The notes beneath the pieces were generated by a model. The model saw only the letters and a list, made by a program, of their open reading frames with translations, was not told the DNA's origin and searched no databases. Position numbers and translations under genes: made by a program. DNA of 19,297 nt, taken from contig JADFKM010000040.1 in NCBI GenBank assembly GCA_022564935.1, positions 1 through 19,297 on the forward strand, given 5' to 3'. Of this stretch, positions 1 to 7,641 are shown piece by piece (position 1 is the first letter of the stretch; every line of letters starts with the position of its first letter). The DNA comes from Candidatus Dadabacteria bacterium (GTDB lineage Bacteria; Desulfobacterota_D; UBA1144; Nemesobacterales; JADFKM01).

Positions 1-1
1 A

Positions 2-928
2 AGAAGCGTTATGCTGGAGGACGAAGAGAGGAACTTCAAGGCTAAAGTGCCGCAGCAAAGACCGCATCTAGAAGTTGTGGAGAGGTTCGGCGAAACGCAC
101 AAGTCGACACCCGTGGCCAAAAGACTTGCCGATGAGCACGGCATATCGCTCCTGGAGATCAAAGGCTCGGGGCCGGGCGGGAGAATCATCAAAGCCGACG
201 TCGAGAGGCATATCGTCGAGGGCAGACCTAAAACCGCCGTCGAGGTGCCGGGACTGGTTCAGCCCCTCGACCAGAAACGAAAGTACATCGTGAGGAAAAT
301 GGTCGAGAGCAAAACCACCACTCCCCATTACTACCTCGGTGTTCGCGTTCGGATGGACGACGCCCTCGCCCTCAGGCGGGAATACAACGATACACACTCG
401 ACCCGTATTACCATTACCGACTTCATTATAAAGTCATCCGCCATCTCTCTGAAGACTTATCCCCTTGCTAACGCCCATTACGAATCGGACAGCATTAAAT
501 TCAGCGAGCATATCAATATCGCAGTAGCGGTCGACACGGGAGATATACTGCTCGCCCCCGTCATCAAGAACTGCGAATCGATGACTCTGACAGAACTCTC
601 AAACACGTCCGTGGGGCTGATTGAAAAAGCCCGCATCAAGAAGCTGATGCCCGAGGACTACGAGGGGGGTACGTTCTACATCTCCAACATAGGTAATTTA
701 GGCATCGAAGAGATCGCCCCGATTATTTTCCCCGCGACAAGCGCTATCCTAGGCGTGGGCGCAATAACCAAAACCCCCGTTGTGGAAGAAGACGACCGGG
801 TAGTCGTACGGCAGATGATGAAGATCATCATATCCGCAGACCACAGAATCCTTGACGGCGCCAGGGCAGCGGAATTCCTGATGGAGATAAAGAAAAACCT
901 GGAAAACCCTCTCAACCTGCTCACTTAA
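2..928 (+). CDS. Dihydrolipoamide acyltransferase (E2) of a 2-oxo acid dehydrogenase complex, 5'-truncated by the window
   Basis: E2 subunit that moves the acyl group from lipoyl-lysine to CoA in pyruvate or branched-chain 2-oxo acid dehydrogenase in the cytoplasm. Counting from the ATG at 11, a peripheral subunit-binding domain lies at about residues 32-68 (STPVAKRLA, then GSGPGGRI), followed by the catalytic domain at about 90-300. The active-site signature ADHRILDG is at 276-283, with His278 and Asp282; the fold motif TFYISNIGNLGIEE is at 221-234. The frame stays open upstream of the ATG to the window edge, and no lipoyl domain is present, so the ATG is probably internal and the lipoyl domain lies outside the window. 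No E3 (lpd) gene follows. Family is certain; the substrate (pyruvate, branched-chain or acetoin) cannot be read from this part. Confidence 0.93.
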   Translation, partial: RSVMLEDEERNFKAKVPQQRPHLEVVERFGETHKSTPVAKRLADEHGISLLEIKGSGPGGRIIKADVERHIVEGRPKTAVEVPGLVQPLDQKRKYIVRKMVESKTTTPHYYLGVRVRMDDALALRREYNDTHSTRITITDFIIKSSAISLKTYPLANAHYESDSIKFSEHINIAVAVDTGDILLAPVIKNCESMTLTELSNTSVGLIEKARIKKLMPEDYEGGTFYISNIGNLGIEEIAPIIFPATSAILGVGAITKTPVVEEDDRVVVRQMMKIIISADHRILDGARAAEFLMEIKKNLENPLNLLT

Positions 929-1011
929 CGAAGTTACCGATTCAACCGGGAGGCGCTCAGTACCCACGCGCTTATTCGTCTATACATACACAGCCTATAC
1001 CACCTCACTAC

Positions 1012-1020
1012 TGGTATAAT
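1012..1020 (+). promoter_or_regulatory. Extended -10 promoter abutting the start codon at 1032
   Basis: TGGTATAAT is a full consensus -10 hexamer (1015-1020) with the extended TG at 1012-1013. A transcript would start near 1027, only about five bases before the ATG, leaving no room for a Shine-Dalgarno site. No good -35 is visible, which is usual for extended -10 promoters. Confidence 0.6.
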
Positions 1021-1031
1021 AAATCCCGGTT

Positions 1032-2135
1032 ATGAAGGCTCTTTTTCTTGTAATCACTCTATCCTACCTCTCCCTTTTTCCCGCCTCCTTCTCCCTTTCC
1101 GCCCCGTCCAAAAGGGGCTTGACCTTACCTCCCGGCTTCAAGATCGAAGTTTTCGCAAGCGGACTCGACAAACCCAGATTCATGGCCACGAGTCCCGACG
1201 GAGTTCTTTTCGTTACTCTCATTGGGAGCGGCAAAGTCGTTGCGCTTCTCGACAAAGACAGCGACGGCAGGGCTGAGAAAACTATCACCTACCTTAAGGG
1301 TCTCGACAGTCCCCACGGCATCGCTTTTCACGACGGATACCTCTATGTGGGCGAGACGCATCAGGTCATAAGGGTAAGGTACAGCGGTACGAATAACACG
1401 CCCGGCACGAAAGAAATAATTGTGCCCAACCTCCCCACCGGAGGCCATTTCACAAGGACTGTGGGGTTCGGCCCCGACGGCAGGATGTACGTATCCATCG
1501 GCTCCTCGTGCAACGTGTGCATAGAAAAAGACAGGAGGCGGGCGTCCATAATGCGCTACAGCCCCGACGGCACGGAGGGCGAGCTTTATGCGGAGGGACT
1601 CAGGAACTCGGTAGGCATTTCCTGGCATCCTGAGACGGGGGCTCTCTGGGCTTCGGATAACGGACGGGACTGGCTCGGGGACGACCTGCCCCCTGAGGAG
1701 ATAAACATCGTTATTAAGGGAAGTCACTACGGCTGGCCTTTCTGTTACGGGAGCAGAATTCCCGACCCCGATCTCGGGAAGCCCGCTTTCTGCAATACCA
1801 CCGAGCCGCCGGTATTTAAGATGCAGGCCCATTCAGCTCCCTTAGGCATCGCGTTCTATACCGGGAAGATGTTCCCCGAACGGTACAGAGGTGACCTTTT
1901 CGTTGCTTTCCACGGCTCCTGGAACAGGACGGAGCCAACCGGGTATAAAGTCGTGCGCATAAGAATCGACAATAACAAACCCGTTTCGATAAAGGACTTC
2001 GTGAGCGGATGGCTCCGGGGACACGGGGCGAGGTCAAGACCCGTGGACGTGCACATCGGCAAAAGGGGCGAGATGTACATCTCGGACGACCGGGGAGGAA
2101 ATATTTTCATTGTCACCTACGAGGGCGCAAGTTAA
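1032..2135 (+). CDS. Exported PQQ-dependent glucose/sorbosone dehydrogenase-like protein
   Basis: A 367-residue beta-propeller protein of the glucose/sorbosone dehydrogenase family, which oxidises sugars or aldehydes with PQQ in the periplasm. Residues 1-23 form a signal peptide (basic start, hydrophobic core, SLSA end). Family signatures are PPGFKIEVFA near 33-42, GGHFTRTVGFGPDG at 137-150 with the likely active-site His139, SHYGWPFCYG at 231-240, and a C-terminal SDDRGGNIF blade at 351-359. Cysteines at 160 and 163 (CNVC) and at 238 and 254 could form disulfides after export. There is no cytochrome c domain (no CxxCH), so electrons would pass to a separate acceptor. No PQQ biosynthesis gene is in the window. 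The start fits both the signal peptide and the promoter just upstream, implying a near-leaderless mRNA. Substrate unknown. Confidence 0.88.
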   Translation: MKALFLVITLSYLSLFPASFSLSAPSKRGLTLPPGFKIEVFASGLDKPRFMATSPDGVLFVTLIGSGKVVALLDKDSDGRAEKTITYLKGLDSPHGIAFHDGYLYVGETHQVIRVRYSGTNNTPGTKEIIVPNLPTGGHFTRTVGFGPDGRMYVSIGSSCNVCIEKDRRRASIMRYSPDGTEGELYAEGLRNSVGISWHPETGALWASDNGRDWLGDDLPPEEINIVIKGSHYGWPFCYGSRIPDPDLGKPAFCNTTEPPVFKMQAHSAPLGIAFYTGKMFPERYRGDLFVAFHGSWNRTEPTGYKVVRIRIDNNKPVSIKDFVSGWLRGHGARSRPVDVHIGKRGEMYISDDRGGNIFIVTYEGAS

Positions 2136-2295
2136 ATATCTCTTTTGGCACCTATCAGTATGAATGCCTCTTTAGGCAGCGTATCCATTTAAAAGCAGTA
2201 TGTCGTTAATCTTAAGGCCAAGCAAATTGAAATGTCACGTCCGATTAGGTTAGATAATAACAAGTCCGTGTCATCTCGCAGTAGGACTGACAACA

Positions 2296-2610
2296 ATGAG
2301 CACGTCAATACTTGAATCCTTAAAAGCCCTCGTTGAAAAGAACCCGGCCAGCGAGCTTGGAAGGTACGGCCTCGCCAACGAGTACATGAAGCTTGAGATG
2401 TACCCTGAGGCCATTGAGCAAATAAACGAGTATCTCAAGTTAAAAGACGACGAAGGTGCGGTGTACAGGATGCTTGCCGAGGGGTACATGAAGCTCGGCA
2501 GGAAGGACGAGGCGATCGAGGCCTACAAAAAAGGCATCGAGAGCGCCAACCGCCACGGACACCCCACCATGGCCGAGGAGTTCGAAGATGCGATCGAGTT
2601 TATGGATTAG
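2296..2610 (+). CDS. Small tetratricopeptide-repeat protein
   Basis: A 104-residue soluble protein made almost wholly of helical TPR units: one at about 21-50 (LGRYGLANEYMKLEMYPEAI) and one at about 55-86 (VYRMLAEGYMKLGRKDEAI), with a capping helix after them. It has no signal peptide or membrane segment, so it should act in the cytoplasm as a protein-protein adaptor. An AGGA stretch about nine bases before the ATG can serve as ribosome site. A weak promoter-like pair (TTGAAA near 2227, TAGATA near 2251) precedes it. The gene stands alone and ends towards the convergent pfkB gene. Its partner cannot be told from the sequence. Confidence 0.8.
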   Translation: MSTSILESLKALVEKNPASELGRYGLANEYMKLEMYPEAIEQINEYLKLKDDEGAVYRMLAEGYMKLGRKDEAIEAYKKGIESANRHGHPTMAEEFEDAIEFMD

Positions 2611-2707
2611 CATCTGGCTCAGCGCAGAAAACAGCGCTGCATCAGCAGGGACTGTATTTCTTTGATAACTAAGCATTAATCCCCCCAACATCCCCTAAGC
2701 ACCCCCT

Positions 2708-3640
2708 TCACCCCTCCAACATCTGGCGGTACAGCTTCATGGCGTCCTCTTCTCTACAGAGTTCGCTCCCGGCGGTCATAGCGGCCGCCGCTCCCGCAGC
2801 CACCCCCATAAGGAGCGCCTCCTCAACCGACTTGTCCATCGCAAGCTTGAGAACAATCCCGGCCACCATGCTGTCCCCTGCGCCCACTGCGCTCCTTACG
2901 GGCACTTCCGGGGAGGCGATGTATATATTGCCTCCCTTCCACGCGCCAAATGCCCCTTCCGCGCCCAGAGAAACCACAAGCACTTCAGCAGACCCCTTCT
3001 CCACTACATCCGTTGCGGCGCTCATAAGCTCCTCATTGTTTTTTATCTCCAACCCGGTGAGCAGACCGAACTCTCTCAAATTCGTCTTTATCATAAACAC
3101 ACCCTTTCGGGCAACCCTGCGAAGCGGCTCTCCTGAGGTGTCCACAATTGTTTTCGCCCCGATCTCACCCCCGGCATCGGCGACCATGGCATAAAAATCC
3201 TCGGGTACGCCGGGAGGCAGGCTGCCGCTCGCCACAATGAACTCAGGACGCGGCTCGACCGTGCAGAGCATTTCGAGGCATTTCCTCCACTCCTCTTCGG
3301 TAAGGGGCTGACCCGGCATCCCGAAGCGGTACTGCTTCCCTGTTGAGGTCTCACGCACAATGAGGTTAATGCGGGTCATCTCATCCACGCGAACCGGGCG
3401 GTGGTCTATGCCCTCGCTGTTTAAGATGCTTTCAAGGAGCTTCCCGCTGTACCCCCCCGAGGTGTACAGGGCCGTTGAGCTCCCCCCTAGCTCGCGCAGT
3501 GCACGGGAAACGTTTATCCCCCCTCCGCCCAGCTCGAACCTCGGAGCGCCGCAGCGCAGTTTTATCTCAGGCGCGACGACCTCCACGCCGGTACTCTTGT
3601 CGATGGCGGGGTTCATCGTTATGGTAACTACTGTTTTCAT
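2708..3640 (-). CDS. pfkB: 6-phosphofructokinase, PfkB (ribokinase) family
   Basis: ATP-dependent sugar-phosphate kinase, most likely fructose 6-phosphate to fructose 1,6-bisphosphate in glycolysis. At 310 residues it matches Escherichia coli PfkB in length. It shares the N-terminal TMNPAIDKS-type start, the KLRCGAP segment at 28-34, the glycine-rich GGGGINVSRAL at 38-48, and the C-terminal AVGAGDSMVAG at 251-261 with catalytic Asp256. The remembered E. coli PfkB sequence aligns along the whole length, so 6-phosphofructokinase is preferred over 1-phosphofructokinase or tagatose-6-phosphate kinase, though these relatives are not excluded. The ATG at 3640 is chosen over an in-frame TTG at 3664, because the TTG lies against the -10 hexamer and a GGAAGAG site lies between promoter and ATG. 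It is monocistronic, with the IS remnant upstream. Confidence 0.88.
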   Translation of the reverse strand: MKTVVTITMNPAIDKSTGVEVVAPEIKLRCGAPRFELGGGGINVSRALRELGGSSTALYTSGGYSGKLLESILNSEGIDHRPVRVDEMTRINLIVRETSTGKQYRFGMPGQPLTEEEWRKCLEMLCTVEPRPEFIVASGSLPPGVPEDFYAMVADAGGEIGAKTIVDTSGEPLRRVARKGVFMIKTNLREFGLLTGLEIKNNEELMSAATDVVEKGSAEVLVVSLGAEGAFGAWKGGNIYIASPEVPVRSAVGAGDSMVAGIVLKLAMDKSVEEALLMGVAAGAAAAMTAGSELCREEDAMKLYRQMLEG

Positions 3641-3663
3641 AGAACGGCTTTCTCTTCCGTTCA

Positions 3664-3693
3664 ATTATCTCATATACATGAAATTAGAGTCAA
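3664..3693 (-). promoter_or_regulatory. Sigma70 promoter of pfkB
   Basis: On the minus strand TTGACT (3693-3688), an 18-base spacer and GATAAT (3669-3664); each hexamer matches five of six consensus bases. Transcription would begin near 3657, giving a leader of about 17 bases that holds the GGAAGAG ribosome site. Confidence 0.6.
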
Positions 3694-3792
3694 TCCGATG
3701 TATAATAGGTGCTGATACACACTGACTGCGCGTTGGAGGCTAGAAGAGCGGCACTGACCGGGCTTCTTTGCTCTATACCCGTTTAAAAAGTA

Positions 3793-4232
3793 GGGTAAAG
3801 TCCCAAAATTTGCCACCTAATTGATGAACTTAATGCTGGAATTGTGTAACATTTTCAGCAACTTATTACTTAGTTCATCTACCCCTAAATTTCAATTATT
3901 ATACCTCCACACAAATTCGGATAAATATAGGGGTAATTTCTCTGTTCTAATGCCCCCTTTGGAGGCGAGATTCCTCTTCAGAAAACCCCAAAACTCTTCG
4001 AGTCCATTAATGTTATTTCCTTTACTCTCAGAGTACTCTCCTTTGCCGTGATCAACAAGACGGGTCTTTCGGAAACGGTGGAATCGGTTAAGAGGTCGAC
4101 TAACCCGCCCTCGAACAGATACTTCCTGGTTTCATCCGTATATAGGTCTTCCAGCCACTTTACGGTATTTATTAACTCGACTGCATGCATACTAACCTCT
4201 ATTTCCCAATCTATTAACCCCCACCGCTTTAA
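3793..4232 (-). mobile_element. Remnant of an IS1595-family (ISXO2-like) insertion sequence
   Basis: The stretch encodes, in broken frames, the C-terminal half of an IS1595-type transposase. Its 3' side ends in GGGTAAAGTCCCAAAATTTG (plus strand, from 3793), which looks like an IS terminal end rather than coding sequence. No matching inverted copy was found on the other side near 4230-4320, so the 5' half and left end appear lost and no target duplication can be defined. Boundaries are approximate. Confidence 0.6.
3817..4232 (-). pseudogene. Degenerate IS1595-family transposase, C-terminal half
   Basis: Two minus-strand frames join into one recognisable DDE transposase end. The first frame, open from 4232, gives LYTDETRKY with the catalytic Asp of the TDE motif. 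After a frameshift at about 4080-4105 the second frame reads RKTRLVDHGKGEYS, then NNINGLEEFWGFLKRNL (the glutamate-containing FW..LKR motif of the family), then LPLYLSEFVWRYNN. A TGA at 3894-3892 interrupts the usual RYN.R tail; reading through it gives NLGVDELSNKLLKML and a TAG at 3819-3817. The apparent 70-residue ORF at 4190-3978 is only the first frame running out after the shift, despite a fair AGAGG site before its ATG. There is no N-terminal zinc-ribbon region. At least one frameshift and one nonsense codon make it inactive. Confidence 0.75.
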
Positions 4233-4442
4233 TTATAGAGCCATTTCCTCCATTCATGATAACCTGACTTAAAACTCCCGAATTTTTCAACCCCCCACCT
4301 CAATATCCTGACCCGTTTTGAATACCCGTTTGCCTGCCGCCACGCTCCATCATAAAACTCAAGGAGCTTAAAACAACACCCCGGTCGTGTTGATAAAGTC
4401 ATAAAGGACGGCTTTCCCGGCCCCGAGCATATAAAGTGAAAG
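4233..4442. other. Gene-free stretch with one small hairpin
   Basis: No gene is seen between the IS remnant and the pepT-like promoter. A perfect six-base inverted repeat, CAACAC (4374-4379) and GTGTTG (4387-4392) with a seven-base loop, lies here. Read leftwards it is followed by TTTT, so it could be a weak terminator on the minus strand, but nothing obvious is transcribed into it. Confidence 0.3.
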
Positions 4443-4472
4443 TTGAAGTCAGCGGATTCGTTGCGTTATAAT
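4443..4472 (+). promoter_or_regulatory. Sigma70 promoter of the PepT-like peptidase gene
   Basis: TTGAAG (4443-4448), 18-base spacer, TATAAT (4467-4472, full consensus). Transcription would start near 4479, about 43 bases before the ATG at 4522. Confidence 0.55.
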
Positions 4473-4521
4473 ATAAAAGCAGCTCCCGGAAATAGCCCCG
4501 GAGTGATTGAGGCATTAACCC

Positions 4522-5673
4522 ATGATTTTAACAGACAGAATGACACAGTACGCCCTGGACTTGATGCGTATAGACAGCCTGTCCCGAATGGAAATGGATG
4601 TCGCCCTAAAGCTTAAAGCCGACATGGAAGAGCTGGGAGCGGAATGCGTTTTCGATAACTCGAACGATAAGGTCGACGGCAACGTCGGCAATCTAATCAT
4701 TAAGCTAAAGGGAAATAAACCGGAGGTAAACCCGTTTTTCCTTTCCGCCCATATGGACACCGTAGGCCCGGGCGAAGGCGTCAAGCCCCATATCGAGGGC
4801 AGGGTCATCAGGAGCGACGGCACCACCATTTTGGGAAGCGACGACAAGAGCGGCCTTGCCGTCATCGTGGAGGTGCTCAGGACGCTAAAGGAAAACGACC
4901 TGCCTCACGGAGACATTGAAATCGCCTTTACCATATGCGAAGAAGTGGGACTTTTAGGAGCAAAGCACATGAACACCTCCGGTTTCAAATCCCCTTACGG
5001 AATTGTGCTCGACTCCAGCTCCCCCTCGTACCTGGTGCTCCAGTGCCCGTCATCGGAAATACTCGAGTTCCGGGTTTACGGCCTGGAAGCGCATGCCGGA
5101 TTATGTCCCGAAAGGGGAATAAACGCCATCAAGGTGGCCGGGGACGCCATATCCAAAATGAGCCTGGGCAGGATTGACGAGGAAACCACAGCCAACCTGG
5201 GCATTATCACAGGCGGGGCAACAGTAAACGTGGTTCCGAACTGTGTGCACATAGTGGGAGAGGTTAGAAGTCACAGCGAGGAAAAGCTGAGGACGCAGGT
5301 AGACCACATGCGCAGGTGCTTTGATGAGGCCGCAGCGCACTACGAAATCGTTCTGGACGGAGAAAAGGAGACCTCCAGGGTCGAAGAGGTAATAGAGCGC
5401 ATGTATGAAAAAATGGACGTATCAAACGACTCCACCCCCGCCAGACTCGTCAATCAGGCGGTAAAGAGCCTCGGCCATGCCATCACACCGCGCAAGATCG
5501 GCGGCGGCTGCGACGCAAACTACTTCAACCTGAAGGGTATAGAGTGTGTGAACCTGGGCACGGGCATGAAGGACATACACACCGTGAACGAACACCTGGT
5601 GCTCGAGGAGTTCTACAGAACGGCGGATATACTCCTTGAAACCATACAGTTAAACGCCCGTCCCACAAATTGA
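4522..5673 (+). CDS. PepT-like M20 family metallopeptidase (tripeptidase-like)
   Basis: A 383-residue cytoplasmic zinc aminopeptidase of the M20 family, closest in feel to peptidase T-like proteins that cleave short peptides. The dinuclear metal site is complete: His77 in SAHMDTVGPG, Asp107 in LGSDDKSG, the catalytic Glu140 and Glu141 in TICEEVG, Asp164 in VLDSSS, and His353 in KDIHTVNEHL near the C-terminus. A dimerisation/lid domain lies at about 180-290 (GLEAHAG, then ATVNVVPN). Length is slightly under E. coli PepT. A GAGG about ten bases before the ATG can act as ribosome site. The CbiX-type gene follows 58 bases later on the same strand and may be co-transcribed, though the functions are unrelated. 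The exact substrate is inferred from family only. Confidence 0.87.
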   Translation: MILTDRMTQYALDLMRIDSLSRMEMDVALKLKADMEELGAECVFDNSNDKVDGNVGNLIIKLKGNKPEVNPFFLSAHMDTVGPGEGVKPHIEGRVIRSDGTTILGSDDKSGLAVIVEVLRTLKENDLPHGDIEIAFTICEEVGLLGAKHMNTSGFKSPYGIVLDSSSPSYLVLQCPSSEILEFRVYGLEAHAGLCPERGINAIKVAGDAISKMSLGRIDEETTANLGIITGGATVNVVPNCVHIVGEVRSHSEEKLRTQVDHMRRCFDEAAAHYEIVLDGEKETSRVEEVIERMYEKMDVSNDSTPARLVNQAVKSLGHAITPRKIGGGCDANYFNLKGIECVNLGTGMKDIHTVNEHLVLEEFYRTADILLETIQLNARPTN

Positions 5674-5731
5674 ACAACACTTTAACAACCCAAAGACCGC
5701 ATCACAACAACTATCCACGGAGACCCTGGGG

Positions 5732-6094
5732 ATGAAAAAAGCCCTGATAGTCGTAGACCACGGCAGCGTATTCGAGGCAGCAAACAATCAGCTTGCCGAA
5801 ATAGTGGAGCTGCTTCAAGATCGGGAGCACACTTTCGACATCGTCCGTCACGCGCATATGGAGCTCGCCAGCCCAACAATAGCCGACGCCTTCGATGCTT
5901 GCGTCAGTGATGGGGCAAGCGATATAACGGTGCACCCGTATTTTCTGGCTCCCGGCAGACACTCCACCACTGATATACCGAGATTGGTTACCGAAGCCGC
6001 CTCCAAGCATCCGCACGTAACGTACCGCATTACCGCACCCCTCGGAATTCACGACAAGATACTGGAGCTTGTGATTGAGCGGGCCGGAAAGTAG
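5732..6094 (+). CDS. Short CbiX/SirB-type sirohydrochlorin chelatase
   Basis: A 120-residue single-domain protein of the CbiX family, which inserts cobalt (early cobalamin synthesis) or iron (siroheme synthesis) into sirohydrochlorin. The two histidines expected at the metal site are His10 in VVDHGS and His77 in FLAPGRHSTTDIP; Glu44 in HMELASP is also typical. Larger bacterial CbiX or SirB proteins hold two such domains in about 250-300 residues; this one has the half size of archaeal CbiXS, which works as a dimer. GGAG upstream serves as ribosome site. No siroheme, cobalamin or sulfite reductase gene lies nearby, so the metal and pathway are open. Family assignment is firm. Confidence 0.82.
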   Translation: MKKALIVVDHGSVFEAANNQLAEIVELLQDREHTFDIVRHAHMELASPTIADAFDACVSDGASDITVHPYFLAPGRHSTTDIPRLVTEAASKHPHVTYRITAPLGIHDKILELVIERAGK

Positions 6095-6173
6095 TAGAGA
6101 CCCGCGCCCACCGAATCTTAGCCCGCCTTATATTTATCTGACTGCGAGGATTTCAGCAGTAAGAACAAACTGC

Positions 6174-6887
6174 TCATTGGCCCAAAACCATACGGCAGAA
6201 CTCGCCGAAAACGGCGCTGCTCAGCTCGTTCATACGCTCTAAATGCATATGGTTCAAAGACCTTATCTCGGCGGGGTCTATGTAGTCCAGAGTGGAAATC
6301 TCCACCGCATTCTCGGGCACTTCAAGCCAGCGGCCTATCATGTCCCGGGTAATCTCCACATGAAACTGCAGTCCGTACACGTTGTCCCCTACCCTGTACG
6401 CCTGGTTTTTGCAAAGCTCCGATTCTGCTAGGAGAGTGCCGCCCGGGGGTATTTCAAACGTGTCGCCGTGCCATTGAAAAACCGTTTCTACATCACAGAA
6501 GTGACCGAAAAGCCTGTCTTCCCTTCCCTCGGTCGTAACAGTTAGGGAATACCACCCGATCTCCTTCACGTTGTTTTTGATTACTTTCGCTCCAAGAGAC
6601 TTAGCCACTAGCTGCGCCCCCAAGCAAATGCCAAGCACGGGAAGCCCCCTATTAACCGCCATACGGATTAAACGCTCATGAGTATTCAAGAACGTGTAAG
6701 TATCCGTATCATATACGCTCATAGGCCCCCCCATCACAATCACCCCGTCGATGTCGTCCGGCTCGACCCACTCACTTCCGCCCTCGTATGAATTGACAAA
6801 AAAATACTCAACTCCGTTCTCACGAAGGGAGTGCTCGATAGTACCCAGATGCTCGTGCGGTACGTGCTTAAGCACCGCTACATTCAT
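6174..6887 (-). CDS. Class I glutamine amidotransferase-like protein
   Basis: A 237-residue free-standing GATase1 domain, which releases ammonia from glutamine. The triad is complete: nucleophile Cys88 in GICLGAQ, His176 and Glu178 in GLQFHVE. GGPMSVYD at 53-60 forms the oxyanion loop. It resembles the GMP-synthase-like amidotransferases (COG0518) that lack a fused synthetase, so the acceptor of the ammonia, if any, is unknown; a hydrolase acting on gamma-glutamyl compounds is also possible. The longer reading frame to 6953 is rejected: the ATG at 6887 starts the fold and has a good GGAGGT about nine bases upstream. It begins one base after the stop of the HAD gene, so the two are translationally linked. 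Confidence 0.85.
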   Translation of the reverse strand: MNVAVLKHVPHEHLGTIEHSLRENGVEYFFVNSYEGGSEWVEPDDIDGVIVMGGPMSVYDTDTYTFLNTHERLIRMAVNRGLPVLGICLGAQLVAKSLGAKVIKNNVKEIGWYSLTVTTEGREDRLFGHFCDVETVFQWHGDTFEIPPGGTLLAESELCKNQAYRVGDNVYGLQFHVEITRDMIGRWLEVPENAVEISTLDYIDPAEIRSLNHMHLERMNELSSAVFGEFCRMVLGQ

Positions 6888-6888
6888 A

Positions 6889-7635
6889 CTACAGAACCTC
6901 CAATATTTCCGGTAGGGACGTAATGACATGGTCAGGCAGAGTGGTGTCGGCATCCTGTGTAGCTCCCTTTTTCCTGATCCAAATTGCGTCCATGCCCGCA
7001 GACTTAGCCCCCACTATGTCCGCCTCATAGTTATCACCCACGAAAACGGCTTCTGCGGCCTCTATGTCCATTTGATCGAGGCATTTATTGAAAATCTCAC
7101 GCCTGGGTTTCCTCCAGCCGGTCTCCGCCGAGATAATCACCGCCTCGAAATATTTGGTAAGGTTTAGGTCGCCGATCAAGCTCCTTATAGTGGGGGAATG
7201 GTCGAAGTTGGAAATTAGCCCCAGCCTGTATTTCCCATGAAGAGCGTCGAGCACACCCCTGCTTTGATAACCCATTTCCATACCCAGCCTGAGGGTATTC
7301 ATGTGAGCGGACGACATCCTGCCCGCAAGCTCTGCGCTATCCCGGCCGGGGTCAATGCCCAGGTTCTTGAGGAGCAAAACAAACCTTTCCATGTTGGGGT
7401 ACTCCCTCTGGTCGCTTCGTTTAAGCTCCTCGAACTCTTCGAAGCTCGTCTTGAAAACGTCGTAAAAACGCTCGAAATCCACACCGTTGTATTGAGCGGA
7501 AAAAACTTCGTAAACGGCCCTGCCGGTAGTATGAACGCCGGTTCCGTTAACCGTCACGAGCGGGAGTTTTGAATAATGGAAATCTACTATCGTGTCGAAA
7601 AGGTCGAATATTACTGCGCTGTATTTTGTATTCAC
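6889..7635 (-). CDS. HAD superfamily hydrolase, subfamily IA
   Basis: A 248-residue haloacid dehalogenase-fold enzyme. With the GTG start at 7635, motif I is FDLFDT (nucleophile Asp11), motif II is LISNFDHS near 141-148, motif III is KPRREIF near 176, and motif IV is GDNYEAD near 200-206. A helical cap lies between motifs I and II. The residue two after the nucleophile, an Asp general acid in most HAD phosphatases, is Phe here, so dehalogenase-like chemistry or a slow phosphatase is possible. Start choice: TTG at 7653 and GTG at 7635 both lack a Shine-Dalgarno site, but a strong promoter predicts transcription starting exactly at the GTG, so a leaderless GTG is preferred. It lies between another HAD gene (59 bases away) and the amidotransferase (one base away). 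Substrate unknown. Confidence 0.82.
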   Translation of the reverse strand: MNTKYSAVIFDLFDTIVDFHYSKLPLVTVNGTGVHTTGRAVYEVFSAQYNGVDFERFYDVFKTSFEEFEELKRSDQREYPNMERFVLLLKNLGIDPGRDSAELAGRMSSAHMNTLRLGMEMGYQSRGVLDALHGKYRLGLISNFDHSPTIRSLIGDLNLTKYFEAVIISAETGWRKPRREIFNKCLDQMDIEAAEAVFVGDNYEADIVGAKSAGMDAIWIRKKGATQDADTTLPDHVITSLPEILEVL

Positions 7636-7641
7636 ACCCAA

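Noticed and set aside
1125-1832. 235-codon minus-strand open frame
   Set aside because: Lies wholly antisense to the sorbosone dehydrogenase-like gene and shows no family motif.
2625-2645. AGCGC/GCGCT repeat as a terminator between the convergent TPR and pfkB genes
   Set aside because: Stem of only five bases, eight-base loop and no T-tract on either strand.
3641-3664. TTG at 3664 as the pfkB start
   Set aside because: It lies directly against the -10 hexamer, so it would precede the transcript start; the ATG at 3640 matches family length.
3978-4190. 70-codon minus-strand ORF with an AGAGG ribosome site, as a separate gene
   Set aside because: Its LYTDETRKY joins the transposase motifs in the next frame, so it is a fragment of the IS1595 pseudogene.
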